64,000 bases of DNA from Streptomyces sp. FIT100 (GCF_024584805.1 NZ_CP075715.1:4580526-4644525); one strand, 5' to 3'; positions 8,425-16,702 are shown, counted from the first letter of the stretch. The notes: generated from the sequence alone by a model not told the origin. A program made the numbers and translations.

Positions 8425-9385
8425 TCGCGTCCAGCCGGTCCCGCAGATACGTGTGCGAGTCCACGCCCCGCACGTCCGTGCCCGGATCGCACTCGTAGAA
8501 GTAGACGAGCGACATCAGCTCCTCCGCGGGCGCGTCCGCGGGCGGCGGCAGGACCCGGTGGCGCCCCGAGCACCAGCGGCCACCGCTCCAGCGAGCCATC
8601 AGATCGCCGATGTTGACGGTCAGCGCGTCGGGCGCGTACGGGGCGTCCGCCCAGCCGCTCTCGTCCGTGAAGACCTGGAGGCCGCCCTTGCCGGTCTGCC
8701 GGTCGAGGACCGTGACCGTGCCGAAATCGGTGTGCGGGCCGATCCGGAACTGTCCGGGCTGCGGCTCGCCGACGGTGTCCCGGCCCGGATACCAGTTGAT
8801 GTTGAAGCCGTACGTCGGGTGCGCGGTGTGGCGGGTGAAGAAGTCGTCGGACTCGCCGAGCGCCGCGCCGAGCAGTTCGAGCAACTGGTCCGAGAGCGCC
8901 CGCATCACCGTCAGATACGCCTCGACAGCGGCGCGCAGCCCGGGGATCTCACCCGGCCAGGTGTTCGGCAGGAACCATTCCGCGTCCACCGCCGGGTCAC
9001 CGGTCGGGACGTCCGCGGCGAAGGACAGCGACTCCTTCAGATCGGGCGGGGTCGCCGTGCCCTCCGCATAGGCGTTGGCCTCGGCGCCGGGACCGAGCCA
9101 GCCGCGGCCGCCGACCTTCACCGCGTACGGCTCCTTCGTGGCCGCCGGGAGGCGGAAGAAGCCACGGGCCAGCTCCCGGATCTCCGTACGCAGCCCGGGA
9201 TCCACGCCGTGGCCGGTGACGAGCAGGAAGCCGGCGGTGCGCAGGGCGGCGTCGACGGTGGCGGCGGTGCGGGCGCGGTCCTCCGGCCCTCCGGAGAGCC
9301 AGGGCCCGAGGCCGATCACGGGGATCGAAGGCGTCACGGGCGTCACGGGCGTCATGGGCGTCGCGGGGCTGCCGTCACGAGTCAT
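8411..9385 (-). CDS. Isopenicillin-N-synthase-like non-haem iron oxygenase
   Basis: A 324-residue double-stranded beta-helix oxygenase with the two-part layout of the IPNS family: a DIOX_N segment (IPVIGLGPWL, AGFLLVTGHGV) and a C-terminal 2OG-Fe(II) domain. The iron ligands are His218, Asp220 (GPHTDFG) and His276 (GRHRVLPP). The Arg of the usual RxS pocket that holds 2-oxoglutarate is not visible: the matching stretch reads ELMSLVYFY, with Ser292 but no Arg two residues before. Substrate is unknown. The N terminus has a Thr-Pro-Val repeat (about residues 9-20). Its start overlaps the 3' end of the upstream same-strand gene by 11 bases, so the two are likely co-transcribed. Confidence 0.82.
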   Translation of the reverse strand: MTRDGSPATPMTPVTPVTPSIPVIGLGPWLSGGPEDRARTAATVDAALRTAGFLLVTGHGVDPGLRTEIRELARGFFRLPAATKEPYAVKVGGRGWLGPGAEANAYAEGTATPPDLKESLSFAADVPTGDPAVDAEWFLPNTWPGEIPGLRAAVEAYLTVMRALSDQLLELLGAALGESDDFFTRHTAHPTYGFNINWYPGRDTVGEPQPGQFRIGPHTDFGTVTVLDRQTGKGGLQVFTDESGWADAPYAPDALTVNIGDLMARWSGGRWCSGRHRVLPPPADAPAEELMSLVYFYECDPGTDVRGVDSHTYLRDRLDAITAG

Positions 9386-9746
9386 CGCTCTCCCGCTTCG
9401 GGTCCTTCGGCTCCCGGGGCTCGGACTCCTTCGGCTCCCGGGGTTCCGGCTCCTTCGGCTCCTTCGGATCGTGCGGCTGGTCCCTCTCCTCGTCGAGGGA
9501 CTTCAGGAACTCCGGGTTGTCGTCAGGGGCGACCCATCCGCCCTGCCGCCGCGCCGGACGCTGCACCGTGCGGTCCTTGCCCGCGATCAGCCACGAGACC
9601 GAGCCCACGAGAGGGAAGAGCAGCACGAGGATCGCCCAGAGAGGCTTGGGGAGGTGCCGGATCTCCTTCTCGTCCGTGGAGATGCAGTCGATGAACGCAT
9701 AGATGCTGAGCGCCAGCGGCACCAAGAACATCAGCACCCGAAGCAT
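9375..9746 (-). CDS. PLDc_N-type small membrane protein
   Basis: A 123-residue protein with two N-terminal helices typical of the phospholipase D nuclease N-terminal (PLDc_N) family: MLRVLMFLVPLALSIYAFIDC and LWAILVLLFPLVGSVSWLIAG. A charged C-terminal tail follows with repeated PKEPEPREPKE units (about residues 90-120). No catalytic domain is present, as is common for stand-alone members. Function is unknown. It is first in a two-gene minus-strand unit with the oxygenase and divergent from mqnL. Confidence 0.75.
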   Translation of the reverse strand: MLRVLMFLVPLALSIYAFIDCISTDEKEIRHLPKPLWAILVLLFPLVGSVSWLIAGKDRTVQRPARRQGGWVAPDDNPEFLKSLDEERDQPHDPKEPKEPEPREPKESEPREPKDPKRESDDS

Positions 9747-9819
9747 GTGGCGGCCCCCTGCGTACGGAGAACGGGACCGTGGAACGGCCCCCGTGACAAC
9801 TCCAGCGTAGCGAGTGGCC

Positions 9820-9825
9820 GATACT
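9820..9825 (+). promoter_or_regulatory. Predicted -10 box of mqnL; probably leaderless transcript
   Basis: GATACT lies 7 bases before the ATG at 9833 and there is no Shine-Dalgarno between them. Transcription would therefore begin at or next to the start codon. Inferred from spacing only. Confidence 0.45.
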
Positions 9826-9832
9826 GGACGGC

Positions 9833-11287
9833 ATGGCTTACGACGATCTTCGCTCGCTGCTCCGGGCGCTGGAGCGCGAGGGCGACCTCAAGCGCATCAA
9901 GGCCGAAGTCGACCCGTACCTGGAGGTCGGGGAGATCGTCGACCGGGTCCAGAAGTCCGGCGGCCCGGCGCTCCTCTTCGAGAACGTGCGCGGCTCCTCG
10001 ATGCCGCTCGCGATGAACGTGTACGGGACCGACCGGCGGCTGCTCAAGGCGCTGGGCCTGACGTCGTACGACGAGATCAGCGGGAAGATCGGCGGGCTGC
10101 TCAGGCCGGAGCTTCCGCACGGCTTCGTCGGGGTGCGCGAGGCGTTCGGGAAGCTCGGCGCGATGACGCACGTACCGCCGAAGAAGGTGAAGGACGCGCC
10201 GGTGCAGGAGGTGGTCCTGCGCGGGGACGACGTCGATCTGGACCGGCTGCCCGCGCTGTTCACCTGGCCCGAGGACGGCGGCTCCTTCTTCAACCTGGGG
10301 CTCACCCACACCAAGGACCCGGAGACCGGGATCCGCAATCTCGGGCTCTACCGCCTCCAGCGCCACGACAAGCGCACCATCGGCATGCACTGGCAGATCC
10401 ACAAGGACAGCCGCAACCACTACCAGGTGGCCGCGCGGCGCGGCGAGCGGCTGCCGGTCGCGATCGCCTTCGGCTGCCCACCGGCCGTGACGTACGCCTC
10501 GACGGCCCCGCTGCCCGGCGACATCGACGAGTACCTCTTCGCCGGCTTCGTGCAGGGCAAGCGGATCGAGATGGTCGACTGCAAGACCGTGCCGCTCCAG
10601 GTGCCCGCGCAGGCGGAGGTCGTCCTGGAGGGCTGGCTGGAGCCGGGGAAGATGCTCCCCGAGGGGCCGTTCGGCGACCACACCGGCTTCTACACGCCGC
10701 AGGAGGACTTCCCCGCGCTGACGATCGACTGCGTGACGATGCGCAGGCGTCCGCTGCTCCAGTCGATCGTGGTGGGCCGGCCGCCGACGGAGGACGGGCC
10801 GCTGGGCCGCGCGACGGAACGCTTCTTCCTGCCGCTGCTCAAGATCATCGTGCCGGACATCGTGGACTACCACCTGCCGGAGTCGGGCGGCTTCCACAAC
10901 TGCGCGATCGTCTCGATCGACAAGAAGTACCCGAAGCACGCCCAGAAGGTCATGCACGCGATCTGGGGCGCGCACATGATGTCGCTGACCAAGCTGATCG
11001 TCGTCGTGGACGCCGACTGCGACGTCCACGATCTGCACGAGGTGTCGTGGCGGGCGCTCGGCAACACCGACTACGCGCGTGACCTGACCGTCGTCGAGGG
11101 CCCGGTGGACCATCTGGACCACTCCTCCTACCAGCAGTTCTGGGGCGGCAAGGCGGGCATCGACGCGACGAAGAAGTGGCCCGAGGAGGGCTACACGCGG
11201 GACGGGGGCTGGCCGAACATGGTCCTCTCCGACCCGGACACGGCGGCGCTCGTCGACCGCCGCTGGAAGGAGTACGGACTCTCGTGA
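9833..11287 (+). CDS. mqnL: UbiD-family decarboxylase of menaquinone synthesis (MqnL)
   Basis: A 484-residue UbiD-type, prenylated-FMN-dependent decarboxylase. The prFMN/metal-binding stretch NLGLYRLQRHDKRTIGMHWQIHKD and the catalytic loop LPEGPFGDHTGFY (acidic residues flanking GPFG) are both clear, and length fits the family. In the futalosine pathway the UbiD, UbiA and UbiX homologues act after 1,4-dihydroxy-6-naphthoate is formed, prenylating and decarboxylating the ring. Here the UbiD gene overlaps the UbiA gene as GTGA and the UbiX gene is 0.8 kb on. That context assigns it to menaquinone rather than ubiquinone, which actinomycetes lack. Confidence 0.93.
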   Translation: MAYDDLRSLLRALEREGDLKRIKAEVDPYLEVGEIVDRVQKSGGPALLFENVRGSSMPLAMNVYGTDRRLLKALGLTSYDEISGKIGGLLRPELPHGFVGVREAFGKLGAMTHVPPKKVKDAPVQEVVLRGDDVDLDRLPALFTWPEDGGSFFNLGLTHTKDPETGIRNLGLYRLQRHDKRTIGMHWQIHKDSRNHYQVAARRGERLPVAIAFGCPPAVTYASTAPLPGDIDEYLFAGFVQGKRIEMVDCKTVPLQVPAQAEVVLEGWLEPGKMLPEGPFGDHTGFYTPQEDFPALTIDCVTMRRRPLLQSIVVGRPPTEDGPLGRATERFFLPLLKIIVPDIVDYHLPESGGFHNCAIVSIDKKYPKHAQKVMHAIWGAHMMSLTKLIVVVDADCDVHDLHEVSWRALGNTDYARDLTVVEGPVDHLDHSSYQQFWGGKAGIDATKKWPEEGYTRDGGWPNMVLSDPDTAALVDRRWKEYGLS

Positions 11288-12186
11288 GCGCCTCCGCCGC
11301 CGCCGTACCGGGCCCGGGCCGCACCCGGGCCTTCCTGCGGCTCGTGATGATCGAGCACTCGGTCTTCGCGCTGCCGTTCGCCTACATCGCCTCGCTCACC
11401 GCGATGTTCCGGCTCGACCGCACCATCCACTGGGGCACGCTGCTGCTCGTCACCGTCGCCATGGTGGGGCTGCGGACCTTCGCGATGGCCTGCAACCGCA
11501 TCATCGACCGCGAGATCGACGCCCGTAACCCGCGCACGGCGGGGCGCGAGCTCGTCACGGGCGCCGTGTCGGTGCGGTCCGCGTGGACGGGGGCGTTGAT
11601 CGCGGTCGTGGTCTTCCTGGGGGCGGCGGCGCTGCTGAACCCGCTGTGCCTCGCGCTCGCGCCGATCGCGGTCGTGCCGATGGTGGTCTACCCGTACGGG
11701 AAGCGCTTCACGAACTTCCCGCACGCGATCCTGGGTCTCGCGCAGGCGATGGGCCCGGTCGGCGCGTGGATCGCGGTGACCGGTACGTGGTCCTGGGACG
11801 CGGTGATCCTCGGCCTCGCGGTCGGCATCTGGATCGGCGGCTTCGACCTGATCTTCGCCTGCCAGGACGTCGCGGCGGACCGGGCCGAGGGCGTCATGTC
11901 GGTGCCGGCGCGCTTCGGCGTCCCGGCGGCGTTGTGGGGCGCGCGGGGGTGCCACGTGGTGACGATGGCGCTCTTCGTCTGGTACGCGCTCGCGGTCGGG
12001 GCGGGGGTGTTCTTCTGGCTGGGCCTGGTGATCGTGGCGGTGGCGTTCCTGTACGAGCACACGATCGTGCGGCCGCATGACCTGTCGCGGCTGAACCGGG
12101 CGTTCTTCACGGTGAACGGCTTCATCGGCATCGCGCTCTTCGTGTGCGCGCTGCTGGATCTGCTGGTGCGCGGCCTGACGGTGTAG
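11284..12186 (+). CDS. mqnP: UbiA-family prenyltransferase of menaquinone synthesis (MqnP)
   Basis: A 300-residue integral membrane prenyltransferase that attaches the polyprenyl tail to 6-hydroxynaphthoate-type intermediates. The first Asp-rich motif is NRIIDREIDARN (Asn71, Asp75, Asp79) and the second is FACQDVAADRAEGVMSVPARFG. Both bind Mg-diphosphate. Eight to nine hydrophobic helices are visible. Start taken as GTG 11284, which overlaps the mqnL stop, although the frame is open further upstream. Tight coupling to mqnL supports a shared operon. Confidence 0.93.
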   Translation: MSASAAAVPGPGRTRAFLRLVMIEHSVFALPFAYIASLTAMFRLDRTIHWGTLLLVTVAMVGLRTFAMACNRIIDREIDARNPRTAGRELVTGAVSVRSAWTGALIAVVVFLGAAALLNPLCLALAPIAVVPMVVYPYGKRFTNFPHAILGLAQAMGPVGAWIAVTGTWSWDAVILGLAVGIWIGGFDLIFACQDVAADRAEGVMSVPARFGVPAALWGARGCHVVTMALFVWYALAVGAGVFFWLGLVIVAVAFLYEHTIVRPHDLSRLNRAFFTVNGFIGIALFVCALLDLLVRGLTV

Positions 12187-12243
12187 GGGGGCGCGGCAAG
12201 GTCCCTGACCCACGGGCTCGGGACTCGGGGCTCGGGGGTCCGG

Positions 12244-12840
12244 TCAGGCGCGGCGGCGGAAGAGGAAGGCCGCCGCTATGCCGCCCAGGAGGCCGAAGAG
12301 GTGGCCCTGCCAGCTGATGCCGGAGTCGGTGGGCAGCACGCCCCACAGCAGCGAGCCGTAGAACGCGGCGACCAGCAGCCCGACCACGATGTCGCGCGCG
12401 CTGCGGTCGACGAAGCCGCGCACGAGGACGTAGCCGAAGAGGCCGAAGACGACGCCGGACGCGCCGAGGGTGACGGTGTTGTCGGGGGAGGTGAGCCAGA
12501 CTCCCAGGCCGGAGGCGGCGATGATCGTGAGCACGACGCCCAGGAAGCGGCGGACGCCGCTGAGCGCGGCGATGAAGCCGAGGACGAGCAGGGGCAGGGT
12601 GTTGGCCGCGACATGGCCGAAGCTGCCGTGCAGGAAGGCGGCGGGGAGGACGTCCCGCAGCTCGCCGAGGTGGCGTGGTGTGATCCCGTAGGCGTCCAGA
12701 GCATGGCCGGTCGCCGTGTCCACGGCTTCGAGCGCCCAGAGCAGCGCGACCCAGGCCAGCATCAGCTTGCCGGCCGTCATCGCCCGCTCGGTGCGGCTTC
12801 CTTCGGGGCGTGCGCCTGTCGTGTCCGCCGTGCCTGCCAT
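12244..12840 (-). CDS. Rhomboid family intramembrane serine protease
   Basis: A 198-residue, six-helix rhomboid protease that cleaves transmembrane helices within the bilayer. The catalytic serine lies in TLGASGVVFG (Ser128) and the histidine in SWQGHLFG (His180). HGSFGHVAAN (71-80) is the conserved helix-2 HxxxN region that stabilises the oxyanion. The last residues (FLFRRRA) are positively charged, so the tail is probably cytosolic. It converges with mqnP and diverges from mqnM. Substrate is unknown. Confidence 0.9.
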   Translation of the reverse strand: MAGTADTTGARPEGSRTERAMTAGKLMLAWVALLWALEAVDTATGHALDAYGITPRHLGELRDVLPAAFLHGSFGHVAANTLPLLVLGFIAALSGVRRFLGVVLTIIAASGLGVWLTSPDNTVTLGASGVVFGLFGYVLVRGFVDRSARDIVVGLLVAAFYGSLLWGVLPTDSGISWQGHLFGLLGGIAAAFLFRRRA

Positions 12841-12920
12841 CGCGGTCCCCCTGTGAATGCTGTGTCTCCACCCGGAAACGTCCGGTGCACCTTGCTCGGT
12901 TCCGCCACCCGGTGGCCGGA

Positions 12921-12926
12921 TAGGCT
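12921..12926 (+). promoter_or_regulatory. Predicted -10 box of mqnM; probably leaderless transcript
   Basis: TAGGCT ends 7 bases before the ATG at 12934. No ribosome binding site lies between them, so the mRNA is probably leaderless, as for mqnL. Confidence 0.45.
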
Positions 12927-12933
12927 CGATGCC

Positions 12934-13608
12934 ATGACTGACGCCGACCGCACCCCGTGGATCGTCGGGGTCTCCGGGGCGTCCGGGACCCCCTATGCCG
13001 CCGCCGTGCTGCGCGGACTGCTCGACGCGGGCGAGAGCGTCGACCTGGTGGTGTCGCGGGCTTCACGGCTCACGCTGCTGGACGAGACCGGGATCGCGTT
13101 CCGGGACGCGCACTGGCAGGAGGATCTGCGCACGTGGCTGGCGCGGGGCGCGGACGGCAAGCCCGGCACCTTCGAGGTGGCCGAGGACGCCGACGTACGG
13201 CACTGGGCGGCCGGGGATCTCGCGGCGGGACCGTCCTCGGGGTCGTACCCCGTCAAGGGGATGCTGATCGTGCCGGCGTCCACGGCCTGCGTCGCGGGCG
13301 TGGCGCTCGGGCTGTCGAAGGACCTGTTGCAGCGGGCGGCGAGCGTGACGCTGAAGGAGCGCCGGAAGCTGGTGGTCGCGGTGCGGGAGACCCCGCTGAA
13401 CGGGCAGACCTTGAAGCAGCTCGTCGCGCTGGACGAGGCGGGCGCGGTCGTGCTGCCCGCCTCTCCGGCGTTCTACGCGGGGGCGACGCACATCCAGGAT
13501 CTGGTGGACTTCGTCGCGGGGCGGGTGCTGGACACGGCAGGGGTGCCGCACCGGCTGTACCGCCGTTGGGAGGGGGAGCTGGGTGAGGCCCGGTCCCGAG
13601 GTGACTGA
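12934..13608 (+). CDS. mqnM: Flavin prenyltransferase UbiX (MqnM)
   Basis: A 224-residue UbiX/Pad1 flavoprotein that makes prenylated FMN, the cofactor of the UbiD-type decarboxylase MqnL encoded nearby. The FMN-binding signature VGVSGASGTPYA and the loop MLIVPASTACVAGVALGLSKDLLQRAASVTLKERR are typical, as is the C-terminal ASPAFYAGATHIQDLVDFVAGRVLD. It needs no metal and acts in the cytosol on FMN plus dimethylallyl phosphate. The open frame continues upstream, but ATG 12934 gives the canonical N terminus. Confidence 0.92.
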   Translation: MTDADRTPWIVGVSGASGTPYAAAVLRGLLDAGESVDLVVSRASRLTLLDETGIAFRDAHWQEDLRTWLARGADGKPGTFEVAEDADVRHWAAGDLAAGPSSGSYPVKGMLIVPASTACVAGVALGLSKDLLQRAASVTLKERRKLVVAVRETPLNGQTLKQLVALDEAGAVVLPASPAFYAGATHIQDLVDFVAGRVLDTAGVPHRLYRRWEGELGEARSRGD

Positions 13609-13637
13609 CCCGTCCGGTGCGCCCGGACCGGTGCGGC

Positions 13638-13790
13638 CTAGCGCTTCTTGGCCGTGCGGCGGGCGGGACGGGCCGTCCGGTCGGCGCGGTGGGCGGCGGC
13701 AGGCTGATGGACACGCGAGCGGTTGGCCAGCTCCTGCAGCTGTCGCATGTGGGCGTAGGCCATCTCGATCGTGTACACGGTGAGTGTCAT
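13638..13790 (-). CDS. Small basic protein (50 aa), unknown function
   Basis: A 50-residue protein that starts MTLTVYTIEMAYAHMRQLQEL and ends in a highly basic Arg/Ala/Lys tail (RPARRTAKKR). The N-terminal half has the look of an amphipathic helix and the tail could bind nucleic acid. AGGAG sits directly against the ATG, which is closer than usual; a start at an internal Met is possible. It is divergent from the Lrp/AsnC regulator gene, with direct and inverted repeats between them. I believe similar short ORFs occur at this place in other streptomycetes, but I could not check this. Confidence 0.55.
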   Translation of the reverse strand: MTLTVYTIEMAYAHMRQLQELANRSRVHQPAAAHRADRTARPARRTAKKR

Positions 13791-13796
13791 CTCCTG

Positions 13797-13858
13797 TATG
13801 GATCGTCGCTATGGATCATTGTGATCGTTTGAAAGATTCACAGGGCTCAACCCCTGTG
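13797..13858. promoter_or_regulatory. Repeat-rich divergent control region beside the Lrp/AsnC gene
   Basis: TATGGATC occurs twice (13797-13804 and 13810-13817, 13 bp apart). A perfect 7-bp inverted repeat, CACAGGG and CCCTGTG with a 6-base spacer, spans 13839-13858. The region is AT-richer than its surroundings and lies between two divergent genes. These are candidate operators for the Lrp/AsnC protein encoded next door; the inference is from position only. Confidence 0.4.
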
Positions 13859-13916
13859 CGCCTTAGATTCTACACGTAAGCTTGCGGTATCGCTGAATAA
13901 TGGAAGGCACAGGCAT

Positions 13917-14375
13917 ATGGACGCCGTGGATAGGCAGCTCATCCAGGCCCTGCGCGAGAACGGCCGCGCCTCGTACGCCGAGCTCGGCCGGCTCGTCGGG
14001 CTCTCCGGCCCCTCCGTCACCGACCGCATCAACCGCCTGGAGGCGGCGGGCGTCATCACGGGCTACCGGGCGACCGTCGACGCCGCCTCGCTCGGCCTCG
14101 GTGTCACCGCGCTGATCGGCATCTCCCTCTCCGACGCCGCCGACCACGAGGACGTGGCGCGCAGGCTGCGGGACCTCGCGGAGATCGAGGACTGCTGGTT
14201 CATCGCGGGCGACGACTCGTACATGCTCAAGGTGCGGGCGTCCGACGTCGACGGGCTGGAGAAGACGATCCGCCGCCTCTCCGGGACCAAGGGCGTGTCC
14301 CGGACGCGTACGACGATCGTGCTGTCGACCAAGTGGGAGAACCGGGTCGGCGACCTCCCTGAGGAAGAGGGCTGA
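13917..14375 (+). CDS. Lrp/AsnC family transcriptional regulator
   Basis: A 152-residue regulator: an N-terminal helix-turn-helix (DRQLIQALRENGRASYAELGRLVGLSGPSVTDRINRLEAAG, about residues 5-45) and a C-terminal RAM effector-binding beta-alpha-beta domain (about residues 62-140). Family members form octamers and sense amino acids. ATG 13917 is preceded by a GGAAGG Shine-Dalgarno and is preferred over the out-of-frame ATG at 13900. It lies directly upstream of mqnE, so control of menaquinone genes is possible, though amino-acid metabolism is the commoner role. Confidence 0.92.
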   Translation: MDAVDRQLIQALRENGRASYAELGRLVGLSGPSVTDRINRLEAAGVITGYRATVDAASLGLGVTALIGISLSDAADHEDVARRLRDLAEIEDCWFIAGDDSYMLKVRASDVDGLEKTIRRLSGTKGVSRTRTTIVLSTKWENRVGDLPEEEG

Positions 14376-14474
14376 CGCGGAGCGTCGATGGGGTCCCCCC
14401 GGCTGCGAAGTGCGGGGGAGGCGGGGGAGTACGGTGGGTCCGGCCGGATTGGTTGACGTATGGGAGGCGGCCTG

Positions 14475-15653
14475 ATGACTGCATCTGTCCAAGATGTGGG
14501 CTTCAAGCGCGAGCTGGAGGAAAAGGTCCGGGCCGGGGAGCGGCTGACCCGTGAGGACGGCGTCGCGCTCTACGAGTCGGACGACCTGGCCTGGCTCGGC
14601 GGCCTCGCCCACGAGGTGCGTACGCGCAAGAACGGCGACGTCGTCCACTTCAACGTCAACCGGCACCTCAACATGACGAACGTGTGCACCGCTTCGTGCG
14701 CGTACTGCTCGTTCCAGCGCAAGCCGGGCGAGAAGGACGCGTACACCATGCGCATCGAGGAGGCCGTCCGCCTCGCCAAGGCGATGGAGAACGAGAACCT
14801 CACCGAGCTGCACATCGTCAACGGGCTCCACCCGAACCTGCCCTGGCGCTACTACCCGCGCTCCCTGAGCGAGCTGAAGAAGGCCCTGCCGAACGTCTCG
14901 CTGAAGGCGTTCACGGCCACGGAGATCCACCACTTCGAGACCATCTCCGGACTCTCCGCCTCCGAGATCCTCGACGAGCTCATCGACGCCGGCCTCGAGT
15001 CGCTGACCGGCGGCGGCGCCGAGATCTTCGACTGGGAGGTCCGCCGGCACATCGTCGACCACCGCACCCACTGGGAGGACTGGTCGCGCATCCACCGCCT
15101 CGCGCACGAGAAGGGCCTCAAGACCCCGTGCACGATGCTGTACGGGCACATCGAGGAGCCCCGCCACCGCGTGGACCACGTGCTGCGGCTGCGTGAACTC
15201 CAGGACGAGACCGGCGGTTTCCAGGTCTTCATCCCGCTGCGCTACCAGCACGACTTCGTCGACATGAAGGACGGCAAGGTCCGCAACAAGCTCCAGGCGC
15301 GCACGACGATGGCGACCGGCGCCGAGGCGCTCAAGACCTTCGCGGTCTCCCGGCTGCTCTTCGACAACGTCCCGCACGTCAAGGTCTTCTGGGTGATGCA
15401 CGGCGTCCAGACCGCCCAGCTGGCGCTCCAGCACGGCGCGGACGACATGGACGGCTCGGTCGTCGAGTACAAGATCACGCACGACGCCGACAACTACGGC
15501 ACCCCGAACAAGCTCACCCGCGACGACCTGCTGGAGCTCATCCGCGACGCCGGCTTCCGCCCGGTGGAGCGGAACACCCGCTACGAGATCATCCGTGAGT
15601 ACCCGGGCCCGGACCCGGAGCGCCGCGAGTCGCCCCAGCCGATGCGGGTCTGA
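14475..15653 (+). CDS. mqnE: Aminofutalosine synthase (MqnE), radical SAM
   Basis: A 392-residue radical SAM enzyme that joins 3-[(1-carboxyvinyl)oxy]benzoate to SAM to give 6-amino-6-deoxyfutalosine, the second committed step of the futalosine menaquinone pathway. The 4Fe-4S cysteines are in CTASCAYC (Cys71, Cys75, Cys78). The preceding FNVNRHLNMTNV and the GLESLTGGGAEIFD region are typical of MqnE. It is distinct from MqnC (at 34236), whose motif is CVTACKFC. The start is 14475, with GGGAGG 7 bases upstream; the ATG at 14460 lies before that Shine-Dalgarno and is unlikely. The GNAT gene follows after 3 bases. Confidence 0.95.
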   Translation: MTASVQDVGFKRELEEKVRAGERLTREDGVALYESDDLAWLGGLAHEVRTRKNGDVVHFNVNRHLNMTNVCTASCAYCSFQRKPGEKDAYTMRIEEAVRLAKAMENENLTELHIVNGLHPNLPWRYYPRSLSELKKALPNVSLKAFTATEIHHFETISGLSASEILDELIDAGLESLTGGGAEIFDWEVRRHIVDHRTHWEDWSRIHRLAHEKGLKTPCTMLYGHIEEPRHRVDHVLRLRELQDETGGFQVFIPLRYQHDFVDMKDGKVRNKLQARTTMATGAEALKTFAVSRLLFDNVPHVKVFWVMHGVQTAQLALQHGADDMDGSVVEYKITHDADNYGTPNKLTRDDLLELIRDAGFRPVERNTRYEIIREYPGPDPERRESPQPMRV

Positions 15654-15656
15654 CCC

Positions 15657-16181
15657 ATGACGCTGGAATTCCGGCTCGACCCGCCGGGCGGGCCCGAGCT
15701 GCGCGACGGCGTGCTCGCGCTCTGGACCGAGGTGTCCAACGCGGGCGGCGCCGTCGGCTTCGTACCGCCGGTGACCCCCGAGGACATCCGGCCCGCCTGG
15801 CTCAAGCACCTGGGCGACATGGCCGAGGGCCGCACGAGGCTCGTCGCGGGGTACGACGCGGCGGGCACGGTCGCCGCGACCGCCTTCCTCACGCACAACA
15901 CGCACCGGTTGATGCGGCACTGGATCTGGGCCTACACGGTGATGGTCCACCCGGCCCACCAGGGCAAGGGCTACGGCCGCGACCTGATGCGGGCGGTCGA
16001 GGACGCGGCCCGCTCCTTCGACGGCATCGAGGCGATACGGCTCACCTGCCGTGGCGGTACGGGGCTGGAGGACTTCTACGCGTCGTGCGGCTACAAGGAG
16101 GTCGGGCGGGTGCCCGATGCGATCCGGGTGGCCGAGGGAGACGACCGCGACGACATCACGATGCTGCTGCCGCTGCACTGA
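15657..16181 (+). CDS. GNAT family N-acetyltransferase
   Basis: A 174-residue acetyltransferase with the GNAT acetyl-CoA loop VHPAHQGKGYGRDLMRAVEDAA (QGKGYG is motif A) and the later GGTGLEDFYASCGYKEVGRV strand-helix. Substrate is unknown. It starts 3 bases after mqnE and is probably in the same transcript. Its last codons, including the stop, form the first part of a 52-bp tandem repeat that continues past the gene. Confidence 0.85.
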   Translation: MTLEFRLDPPGGPELRDGVLALWTEVSNAGGAVGFVPPVTPEDIRPAWLKHLGDMAEGRTRLVAGYDAAGTVAATAFLTHNTHRLMRHWIWAYTVMVHPAHQGKGYGRDLMRAVEDAARSFDGIEAIRLTCRGGTGLEDFYASCGYKEVGRVPDAIRVAEGDDRDDITMLLPLH

Positions 16182-16315
16182 CCTCCCCGTGCTCATCCGG
16201 CTGCACTGATCTCACCGCGCCCCGCTGCGCTGACCTCCCCGCGCTCATCCGGCTGCACTGATCTCACCGCGCCCCGCTGCACTGACCTCCTCGCGCTCAT
16301 CCCGCTGTACTGATC
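16171..16315. repeat. 52-bp tandem repeat, about 2.8 copies, containing the GNAT stop codon
   Basis: Copies begin at 16171, 16223 and 16275, exactly 52 bp apart, with few mismatches. Each copy begins CGCTGC(A/G)CTGACCTCC and contains a second, internal CTGCACTGA-like block, so the unit is itself an imperfect duplication of about 26 bp. The first block is the real end of the GNAT gene (Leu-His-stop). No hairpin with a U-tract was seen. Confidence 0.85.
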
Positions 16316-16369
16316 GCAATCGGCGCATGCTTCACTGGTCGGGCAATTCAGTGAAGGGAAGGGACCACC

Positions 16370-16702
16370 GTGTCCGACACCACAGACAGCTCCGGCAGCA
16401 CGGACGGCTCCGGCAGCAGGGTCAGCCCCGCGCTCCGGTACACGCTCATGCGTCTCGGCGTCTTCGCCGGCTGCTTCTTCGTCCTGTGGGGACTGGTGTA
16501 CCTGAGGGTGCTGCCGCGCGGCCTCGGCGACTCCAACCTGCTGTGGGTGCTCGTCCTCTCCGTCGTGATCTCCGCACCGCTCAGCTTCGTCCTCCTGCGC
16601 AAGCAGCGCGAGGCGATGTCCGAGCAGATCGTCACCAAGGTCGACCGGGCCAAGTCGCGGCTCGAGGCGAACCGGTCCCAGGAGGACGGCGTCGTCCAGT
16701 AG
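16370..16702 (+). CDS. DUF4229 family membrane protein
   Basis: A 110-residue protein with a Ser/Asp/Thr-rich N terminus (residues 1-18), two predicted transmembrane helices (LMRLGVFAGCFFVLWGLVYL and LLWVLVLSVVISAPLSFVLL) and a charged cytosolic tail (LRKQREAMSEQIVTKVDRAK). The pattern fits DUF4229, a family conserved next to menaquinone genes in actinomycetes. Function is unknown; the location hints at a respiratory-membrane role. GTG start with a GAAGGGAAGGG purine run upstream. Confidence 0.8.
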   Translation: MSDTTDSSGSTDGSGSRVSPALRYTLMRLGVFAGCFFVLWGLVYLRVLPRGLGDSNLLWVLVLSVVISAPLSFVLLRKQREAMSEQIVTKVDRAKSRLEANRSQEDGVVQ

